From: Pseudomonas sp. KU43P
Lineage (GTDB): Bacteria > Pseudomonadota > Gammaproteobacteria > Pseudomonadales > Pseudomonadaceae
Assembly: GCF_033095865.1 (NCBI RefSeq)
Contig: NZ_AP019365.1
Location: 4,499,501 to 4,563,500 of the forward strand
Direction: 5' to 3'
Length of the DNA stretch: 64,000 nucleotides
Position 1 is the stretch's first letter. Each line of letters opens with the position of its first letter. Shown in pieces: positions 58,040 through 64,000 of the stretch. A program made the position numbers and the translations under genes. The notes below the pieces were generated by a model, which had not been told where the DNA came from, did no database searches, and saw only the letters and a list, made by a program, of their open reading frames with translations.

Positions 58040-60919
58040 ATGCAAACCGACACAACTCGCGAGAACCCGCAGGCCGTGGCGCCGCAGGCCGCCGATTCCA
58101 ACCAGGATCTGGCTGCCACCGCTCCGGGCCAACTGCGCGTGATCAAGCGCAACGGCACTGTCGTCCCTTACACCGACGACAAGATCACCGTGGCCATCAC
58201 CAAGGCGTTCCTCGCAGTTGAAGGCGGCACCGCCGCTGCCTCGTCGCGCATCCACGACACCGTCGCGCGCCTGACCGAGCAGGTCACCGCCACGTTCAAG
58301 CGTCGCATGCCATCGGGTGGCACCATCCACATCGAAGAAATCCAGGACCAGGTCGAACTGGCCCTGATGCGTGCCGGCGAGCAGAAAGTCGCCCGCGACT
58401 ACGTGATCTACCGCGACCAGCGTGCCAAAGAGCGTGCCACCCGCGCCAACACCGACGCCGTGGTCGAGCCGCACCCAAGCATCCGCATCACCCTGGCCGA
58501 CGGCAGCCTGGCGCCGCTGGACATGGCGCGCCTGAACACCATCATCAGCGAAGCCTGCGAAGGCCTGGCCGAAGTCGATGGCGACCTGATCCAGCGCGAA
58601 ACCCTGAAGAACCTGTACGACGGCGTGGCCATCAAGGACGTCAACACCGCCCTGGTGATGACCGCCCGTACCCTGGTCGAGCGTGAGCCGAACTACTCGT
58701 TCGTCACCGCCCGCCTGCTGATGGACACCCTGCGCGCCGAAGGCCTGGGCTTCCTGAATGTAGCCGACAGCGCCACCCACCACGAGATGGCCGACCTGTA
58801 CGCCAAAGCCCTGCCGGCCTACGTCGCCAAAGGTATCGAGTTCGAACTGCTGAACCCTGCCCTGGCCGACTTCGACCTGGCAAAACTGGGCAAGGCGATC
58901 GACCACGAGCGCGACCAGCAATTCACCTACCTGGGCCTGCAGACCCTGTACGACCGCTACTTCATCCACAAGGATGGCGTGCGCTTCGAGCTGCCGCAGG
59001 TGTTCTTCATGCGTGTGGCCATGGGCCTGGCGCTGGAAGAGAAAGACAAGGAAGCCCGCGCGATCGAGTTCTACAACCTGTTGTCGTCCTTCGACTACAT
59101 GGCCTCGACCCCGACGCTGTTCAACGCCGGTACCCTGCGCCCGCAGCTGTCGAGCTGCTACCTGACCACCGTGCCGGACGACCTGTCGGGCATCTACCAC
59201 GCGATCCACGACAACGCCATGCTGTCGAAATTCGCCGGTGGCCTGGGCAACGACTGGACCCCTGTGCGTGCACTGGGCTCCTACATCAAGGGCACCAATG
59301 GCAAGTCCCAGGGCGTCGTGCCGTTCCTGAAAGTGGTCAACGACACCGCCGTGGCGGTCAACCAGGGTGGCAAGCGCAAGGGCGCTGTCTGTGCCTACCT
59401 GGAAACCTGGCACCTGGACATCGAAGAGTTCATCGAGCTGCGCAAGAACACCGGTGATGACCGCCGTCGTACCCACGACATGAACACCGCCAACTGGATC
59501 CCTGACCTGTTCATGAAGCGCGTCTTCGATGACGGCAAGTGGACCCTGTTCTCGCCGTCGGAAGTGCCAGACCTGCACGACCTGACCGGCAAGGCCTTCG
59601 AAGAGCGCTACGAGTACTACGAAGCCCTGACCGAGTACAACAAGATCAAGGTGTTCAAGACCATCCAGGCCAAAGACCTGTGGCGCAAGATGCTGTCGAT
59701 GCTGTTCGAGACCGGCCACCCATGGCTGACCTTCAAGGACCCGTGCAACCTGCGTTCGCCGCAGCAGCACGTGGGCGTGGTCCACAGCTCGAACCTGTGC
59801 ACCGAGATCACCTTGAACACCAACAAGGACGAGATCGCCGTCTGCAACCTGGGCTCGATCAACCTGCCGAACCACATCGTCGACGGCAAGCTGGACACCG
59901 CCAAGCTGCAACGCACCGTGAACACCGCCGTGCGCATGCTCGACAACGTGATCGACATCAACTACTACTCGGTGCCGCAAGCGCGCAACTCGAACTTCAA
60001 GCACCGCCCGGTCGGCCTGGGCATCATGGGCTTCCAGGACGCGCTGTACCTGCAGCACATCCCATACGGCTCCGATGCCGCCGTGGCGTTCGCCGACAAG
60101 TCGATGGAAGCCGTCAGCTACTACGCGATCCAGGCGTCCTGCGACCTGGCCGACGAGCGTGGCGCCTACGAGACCTTCCAGGGTTCGCTGTGGTCCAAAG
60201 GCATCCTGCCGCTGGATTCGCAACAGATCCTGATCGAGGCCCGTGGCCAGAAGTACATCGACGTCAACCTGGAAGAGACCCTGGACTGGGCGCCGGTCCG
60301 TGCCCGCGTACAGAAAGGCATTCGTAACTCGAACATCATGGCCATCGCGCCGACCGCGACCATCGCCAACATTACCGGCGTTTCGCAGTCCATCGAGCCG
60401 ACCTACCAGAACCTGTACGTGAAATCGAACCTGTCGGGCGAGTTCACCGTGATCAACCCGTACCTGGTCCGCGACCTGAAGGCCCGCGGCCTGTGGGACT
60501 CGGTCATGATCAACGACCTGAAGTACTACGACGGTTCGGTGCAGCAGATCGAGCGTATCCCGCAAGAGCTGAAGGACCTGTACGCCACCGCGTTCGAAGT
60601 CGAGACCAAGTGGATCGTCGATGCAGCAAGCCGTCGCCAGAAGTGGATCGACCAGGCCCAGTCGCTGAACCTGTACATCGCCGGCGCTTCGGGCAAGAAG
60701 CTGGACGTGACCTACCGCATGGCCTGGTACCGTGGTCTGAAGACCACCTACTACCTCCGTGCCCTGGCCGCGACCAGCACCGAGAAGTCGACCATCAACA
60801 CCGGCAAGCTCAACGCCGTGTCCAGCGGTGGCGACAGCGCCCCGGCCCAGGCCGCTGGCCCGGCTCCGGTACCGAAGGCTTGCGCCATCGACGAGCCGGA
60901 TTGCGAAGCCTGCCAATAA
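58040..60919 (+). CDS. nrdA: ribonucleoside-diphosphate reductase class Ia, alpha subunit
   Basis: 959 residues, longer than E. coli NrdA because of an extended N-terminus. One ATP-cone lies at ~33-125 (RVIKRNGTVVPYTDDKI) and a second, cone-like region at ~150-240. The catalytic barrel has Cys in LSSCYLTT and in SSNLCTEITLNTN, and the C-terminal redox pair is in the last residues (EPDCEACQ). It reduces ribonucleotides using the radical of NrdB. A strong terminator follows. Confidence 0.97.
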   Translation: MQTDTTRENPQAVAPQAADSNQDLAATAPGQLRVIKRNGTVVPYTDDKITVAITKAFLAVEGGTAAASSRIHDTVARLTEQVTATFKRRMPSGGTIHIEEIQDQVELALMRAGEQKVARDYVIYRDQRAKERATRANTDAVVEPHPSIRITLADGSLAPLDMARLNTIISEACEGLAEVDGDLIQRETLKNLYDGVAIKDVNTALVMTARTLVEREPNYSFVTARLLMDTLRAEGLGFLNVADSATHHEMADLYAKALPAYVAKGIEFELLNPALADFDLAKLGKAIDHERDQQFTYLGLQTLYDRYFIHKDGVRFELPQVFFMRVAMGLALEEKDKEARAIEFYNLLSSFDYMASTPTLFNAGTLRPQLSSCYLTTVPDDLSGIYHAIHDNAMLSKFAGGLGNDWTPVRALGSYIKGTNGKSQGVVPFLKVVNDTAVAVNQGGKRKGAVCAYLETWHLDIEEFIELRKNTGDDRRRTHDMNTANWIPDLFMKRVFDDGKWTLFSPSEVPDLHDLTGKAFEERYEYYEALTEYNKIKVFKTIQAKDLWRKMLSMLFETGHPWLTFKDPCNLRSPQQHVGVVHSSNLCTEITLNTNKDEIAVCNLGSINLPNHIVDGKLDTAKLQRTVNTAVRMLDNVIDINYYSVPQARNSNFKHRPVGLGIMGFQDALYLQHIPYGSDAAVAFADKSMEAVSYYAIQASCDLADERGAYETFQGSLWSKGILPLDSQQILIEARGQKYIDVNLEETLDWAPVRARVQKGIRNSNIMAIAPTATIANITGVSQSIEPTYQNLYVKSNLSGEFTVINPYLVRDLKARGLWDSVMINDLKYYDGSVQQIERIPQELKDLYATAFEVETKWIVDAASRRQKWIDQAQSLNLYIAGASGKKLDVTYRMAWYRGLKTTYYLRALAATSTEKSTINTGKLNAVSSGGDSAPAQAAGPAPVPKACAIDEPDCEACQ

Positions 60920-60944
60920 GGCCTTCGCACCGCTGAGGTGAACA

Positions 60945-60988
60945 TGCTGCCTCAACTGCCTTCGGGTGGTTGAGGCGGCATTTTTTTT
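60945..60988 (+). terminator. rho-independent terminator after nrdA
   Basis: Long hairpin GCTGCCTCAAC..GTTGAGGCGGC with TTCG loop followed by eight T. It separates nrdA from nrdB transcription. Confidence 0.93.
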
Positions 60989-61013
60989 GGGTGGCGGAAA
61001 CTGGAACTCGGTG

Positions 61014-61112
61014 CCCCCATCGCCGGCAAGCCGGCTCCCACAAGTACTGTGCCGTTCTCACGCTTTGCCTTATACCTGTGGGAGCCGGCTTGCCGGCGAT
61101 AGGGCCTGTACA
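61014..61112. repeat. REP pair (BIME) between nrdA and nrdB
   Basis: Two inverted REP units with a ~30-base spacer. Confidence 0.9.
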
Positions 61113-61147
61113 GGCAACATGGGCAGCAAGCTCTGACCCGGATCAAA

Positions 61148-61194
61148 ACACCATATGCTGTGCCAATAAAAAAAACCTACACAAGATATAGGAT
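61148..61194 (+). promoter_or_regulatory. nrdB promoter with two NrdR boxes
   Basis: Box 1 (61148-61163, ACACCATATGCTGTGC) and box 2 (61179-61194, ACACAAGATATAGGAT) match 11 and 12 of 16 consensus positions, again exactly 31 bases apart. TATGCT at 61154-61159 sits at the same place in box 1 as the -10 does in the nrdA promoter. The -35 is weak. The start codon of nrdB is 400 bases on. Confidence 0.8.
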
Positions 61195-61594
61195 CAGCTC
61201 TCATTTAGAGCTAGACTCTCACCCCAGGAAAAACTACAGGCATCAGGTGAACGGACGCACGCACTGCAGGTCGAAAAATTACCTTCGCCTGGCCCCTGCG
61301 CCGCCCCGATTCATCCTGAACTCCGGTATACTTCGCCCCCCCAAAAAGGGTTGAGCTAATGATCGACTGCGAGATGCAAGCACCGCTTGCCCAGACCGCA
61401 CGTTTTATCGTTGCCGTACAGTTTTCAGGCGCCTTGGCCCCTCGTTCGAGGACAGGACAAGCGCTGACCGAAACAACTTCAAATGTGACGAGAGCCCGCT
61501 CTCACTGCCCGCCGTAACGCCTGATGGCCTTGCGTAGTACCGGCATCACCTCAATATCCAACCGGTTGCCAAGCAACCCTCAAGCAGGAGCCAA
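61195..61594. other. long leader between the nrdB promoter and nrdB
   Basis: 400 bases without a firm gene. A 52-codon frame at 61359-61517 (starts MIDCEMQAPL) has no good ribosome-binding site and no known relatives that I recall. The stretch may be an untranslated leader. Confidence 0.5.
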
Positions 61595-62851
61595 ATGACC
61601 ATGCTGAGCTGGGACGAATTCGATAAGGAAGACGGCGAAGTCGCCGCCAAAGGCGCCACCCCTGCACAGGCCAACGCCGCAGCCACCCTCGACAAGCTCG
61701 ACAGTGCCGGCGGTGCCGCCGCCCTGGAAGCTCGCGCTGCCACCGCTTCCGACTCCGACGCGGTAAAACGCGCCAAGGCTGCCTTGGACGCCCTGGACAT
61801 CGCCGAAGGCCTGGCCGAGCTGGAAGGCTCCTCGGCTCGCGTCGCGGTCGACGAAAAGCGCATGATCAACTGCCGCGCCGACCTCAACCAACTGGTACCG
61901 TTCAAGTACGACTGGGCCTGGCAGAAGTACCTCGACGGCTGCGCCAACCACTGGATGCCGCAAGAGGTCAACATGACCGCCGACATCGCCCTGTGGAAGA
62001 GCCAAGATGGCCTGACCGAAGACGAGCGTCGCATCGTGATGCGCAACCTCGGCTTCTTCTCCACCGCCGACTCGCTGGTTGCCAACAACCTGGCACTGGC
62101 CGTGTACCGCCTGATCACCAACCCGGAGTGCCGCCAGTACATCCTGCGCCAGGCCTTCGAAGAGGCGATCCACACCCACGCCTACCAGTACTGCATCGAG
62201 TCGCTGGGCATGGATGAAGGCGAGATCTTCAACATGTACCACGAGATCCCGTCGGTCGCGAAGAAAGCCGCCTGGGGCCTGAAGTACACCCGCGCCATCT
62301 CCGACCCGGAATTCAACACCGGCACCGTCGAGACCGACAAAGAGCTGCTGCGCAATCTGATCGCCTACTACTGCGTACTGGAAGGCATCTTCTTCTACTG
62401 CGGCTTCACCCAGATCCTGTCCATGGGCCGCCGCAACAAGATGACCGGCGTGGCCGAGCAGTTCCAGTACATCCTGCGTGACGAGTCGATGCACCTGAAC
62501 TTCGGTATCGACGTGATCAACCAGATCAAGATCGAGAACCCACACCTGTGGGACGCCGCGATGAAGGAAGAAGCGACCCAGATGATCCTGCAAGGGACCC
62601 AGCTGGAGATCGAATACGCACGTGACACCATGCCACGCGGCGTACTGGGCATGAACGCAGCGATGATGGAGGACTACCTCAAGTTCATCGCCAACCGTCG
62701 CCTGACCCAGATTGGTCTGAAGGAAGAGTATCCGGGGACTACCAACCCGTTCCCATGGATGAGCGAGATCATGGACTTGAAGAAGGAGAAGAACTTCTTC
62801 GAGACGCGGGTTATCGAGTACCAGACGGGTGGAGCTCTGAGCTGGGACTGA
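61595..62851 (+). CDS. nrdB: ribonucleoside-diphosphate reductase class Ia, beta subunit
   Basis: 418 residues. The first ~80 residues are an Ala-rich extension before the ferritin-like core. Iron ligands show in [20 protein letters not shown] and RDESMHLNF; the radical Tyr is in LALAVYRLI. It ends [11 protein letters not shown], the tail that docks to NrdA. ATG at 61595 has AGGAG five bases upstream; an ATG two codons later is also possible. Confidence 0.96.
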   Translation: MTMLSWDEFDKEDGEVAAKGATPAQANAAATLDKLDSAGGAAALEARAATASDSDAVKRAKAALDALDIAEGLAELEGSSARVAVDEKRMINCRADLNQLVPFKYDWAWQKYLDGCANHWMPQEVNMTADIALWKSQDGLTEDERRIVMRNLGFFSTADSLVANNLALAVYRLITNPECRQYILRQAFEEAIHTHAYQYCIESLGMDEGEIFNMYHEIPSVAKKAAWGLKYTRAISDPEFNTGTVETDKELLRNLIAYYCVLEGIFFYCGFTQILSMGRRNKMTGVAEQFQYILRDESMHLNFGIDVINQIKIENPHLWDAAMKEEATQMILQGTQLEIEYARDTMPRGVLGMNAAMMEDYLKFIANRRLTQIGLKEEYPGTTNPFPWMSEIMDLKKEKNFFETRVIEYQTGGALSWD

Positions 62852-62933
62852 TGGTCCGAGGCCTTATTTTTCAGCGAGAACCGAACGAATTTCAGATTTT
62901 CCGAATCCTCGCACCAAATAAGCGCATGAAATG

Positions 62934-62975
62934 AAAAAAGCCACCTGAGCCGCAAGGGCCAAGGTGGCTTTTTCG
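62934..62975. terminator. terminator between nrdB and the XRE gene
   Basis: AAAAAGCCACC..GGTGGCTTTTT stem with a 17-base loop, symmetric A and T runs; usable by both convergent transcripts. Confidence 0.88.
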
Positions 62976-63025
62976 TATAAGGCAACGGTTGTTCGCGTTG
63001 GACACTGCCGCAGTCTGAAAGATGG

Positions 63026-63304
63026 CTAGACACCCACCCGCTTAAGCGCTTTGATTTCATCCCGGATTTTAGCCAGAAGCGCGTCCACATCTCCTTCCTG
63101 ACCGACCTGCATCAGCACAATCAAAGTCGCAGGATTCACCCCTAGTCGCTCCGCAAATTCCTCCATTTTCTCAATCGTTGGGCTGCGAATGCCACGCTCA
63201 ACTGTGGAAACGAAGGATTGGCTTGCCCCCAGCTGCTCTTGTGCGATCTCCTTTCGTACCCGCACTTCCTTGAGCGCGGAGCCAAAAGCCAACTTGCGTT
63301 CCAT
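63026..63304 (-). CDS. small XRE-family helix-turn-helix regulator
   Basis: 92 residues. HTH at ~10-62 (LKEVRVRKEIAQEQLGASQ, FVSTVERGIRSPTIEKMEEF) then a short helix. It resembles phage/plasmid repressors. I chose the ATG at 63304; the frame runs on to a TTG at 63349. No ribosome-binding site is strong. It is divergent from the 158-aa gene; a perfect palindrome sits between them. Confidence 0.8.
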   Translation of the reverse strand: MERKLAFGSALKEVRVRKEIAQEQLGASQSFVSTVERGIRSPTIEKMEEFAERLGVNPATLIVLMQVGQEGDVDALLAKIRDEIKALKRVGV

Positions 63305-63353
63305 CTGGTTACCCACAAAAGGAACGATAAAGCCCTGATGCGGACTCAAACGC

Positions 63354-63371
63354 TATGCTGCATACAGCATA
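63354..63371. promoter_or_regulatory. palindromic operator between XRE and the 158-aa gene
   Basis: TATGCTG-CATA-CAGCATA, perfect 7-bp arms, 50 bases from the XRE start and 77 bases from the other gene's start. It is the obvious candidate site for the XRE protein. Confidence 0.65.
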
Positions 63372-63447
63372 TATGAGAAAATTTGTCGCACTCTCAATTA
63401 CTCAGTATTACCCCACTCCGTATCCGTTTTAATCGAGGTTTCACGCC

Positions 63448-63924
63448 GTGTTTGTTTCAGATCCCCAGGAAGAGGTCATCACTCTTGTAGGCAAGGTCGA
63501 CCCCAGCCACAAGAGCTGGCCTAGAGTTGATACCAGCGAAACATTCTTCCAGGTTCACACTAAGCAGAAAGGGGACCCCAAGCTAACCTTCGGCGTAATA
63601 CTCCTGGCAACCCCGCGGGCACTTCTAGATTATCTGGAATGCTGCCAACGCGATGAGCAAATACGAATTCAACAAATTGTCATATCAACCCCTCCACACG
63701 CTAACCGATCCAAGCACTGGCACACTGAAGCACTCATCAAGCTCGAGGTAAGCTTCGATGACAACGGGGTGCCGAATGCGATCATCTACCACACGGCTGA
63801 TGACAGCTATTATGAAGATCGCGTGTACGGGAAAGGTAAGGAACACAACCCACGTGCATTGCAGGCAATATATAAAGCACGCAGAAAAAGCCCAAGCAAA
63901 ACCATTACCTTGCCAGGAGCCTGA
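63448..63924 (+). CDS. unknown 158-residue protein, likely accessory
   Basis: 158 residues, no signal peptide or membrane span, not recognised. The middle is beta-rich with two aromatic-His blocks (ANRSKHWHTEA, DDSYYEDRVYGKGKEHNP). Codon use and base composition are AT-richer than in the nrd genes, suggesting later arrival. The start is a GTG at 63448 with GAGG 10 bases upstream. Its divergence from a phage-like repressor suggests a regulated accessory pair. Confidence 0.6.
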   Translation: MFVSDPQEEVITLVGKVDPSHKSWPRVDTSETFFQVHTKQKGDPKLTFGVILLATPRALLDYLECCQRDEQIRIQQIVISTPPHANRSKHWHTEALIKLEVSFDDNGVPNAIIYHTADDSYYEDRVYGKGKEHNPRALQAIYKARRKSPSKTITLPGA

Positions 63925-63969
63925 CCAAATACGTAATACCTCCGCGCCCTTATGCACCGGACGCGAGAA

Positions 63970-63986
63970 GTCACAAATTTAGTGAC
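63970..63986. repeat. small inverted repeat at the right edge
   Basis: GTCAC-AAATTTA-GTGAC, 46 bases after the 158-aa gene. It may be an operator or terminator-like hairpin of something beyond the window. Confidence 0.3.
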
Positions 63987-64000
63987 CCTATCCTGAGACC

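Noticed and set aside
61359..61517. 52-codon frame starting MIDCEMQAPL between nrdA and nrdB
   Set aside because: No convincing ribosome-binding site and no recognised relative; kept only as part of the leader description.

Overview
The window is a chromosomal segment of a Pseudomonas putida-group bacterium. The GC-rich coding, the gene order (fadL; cobalamin operon; hda-perM-purM-purN; mazG-relA-rlmD-cysM; gacS-ldhA; phoPQ-oprH; nrdA-nrdB) and the many short GCCGGCAAGCCGGC-type REP palindromes followed by CTCCCACAG all point there. No rRNA, tRNA or CRISPR array was seen.

Layout. 1-3.4 kb: a gene-poor start, a DUF3509 protein, an unassigned 160-aa protein and the outer-membrane fatty-acid porin FadL. 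3.4-7.4 kb: a LysR regulator divergent from a DUF2798 membrane protein, then an accessory patch holding two inverted copies of a structured ~180-bp repeat, a MITE-like 207-bp inverted-repeat element and an IS481-family insertion sequence, followed by a thiol peroxidase. 7.4-9.2 kb: a small membrane protein, an MFS transporter and a MarR regulator with matching operators. 9.2-18.3 kb: ten overlapping cobalamin genes read leftward from a B12 riboswitch. 18.4-21.0 kb: a large toxin-like protein with an N-terminal dermonecrotic-toxin-like (DUF6543-type) region and a C-terminal ADP-ribosyltransferase signature. 21.2-30.8 kb: PQQ-type sugar dehydrogenase, two NlpC/P60 lipoproteins, Hda, PerM, DUF2066, PurM, PurN, DUF3108, a 60-aa protein and DUF2058. 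30.8-45.5 kb: MazG, RelA, RlmD, CysM, a two-component pair, GacS, LdhA and a run of small redox and lipoprotein genes. 45.6-50.1 kb: a Tag-like protein, TtcA, a Yip1 protein, SprT and DctA behind a sigma-54 promoter. 50.4-57.3 kb: PhoQ, PhoP, OprH behind a four-site PhoP operator, a dienelactone hydrolase, a phosphopantetheinyl transferase and an RstBA-like pair. 57.3-62.9 kb: NrdA and NrdB, separated by a terminator and each with its own pair of NrdR boxes. 63.0-64.0 kb: a small XRE regulator divergent from an unknown 158-aa protein, with a palindromic operator between them.

Most genes are core metabolism, regulation and stress response. The accessory signals are: (1) the toxin gene at 18.5-21.0 kb, followed in frame by a remnant of a second, related C-terminal tail; (2) the structured repeat at about 4.8 and 6.6 kb, whose two copies differ by compensatory base changes in a long-range stem, which argues for a selected nucleic-acid structure; (3) the XRE/158-aa pair at the right edge. 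REP pairs occur at ten places, all between 27 and 61 kb, almost always in gaps behind convergent or terminal genes.
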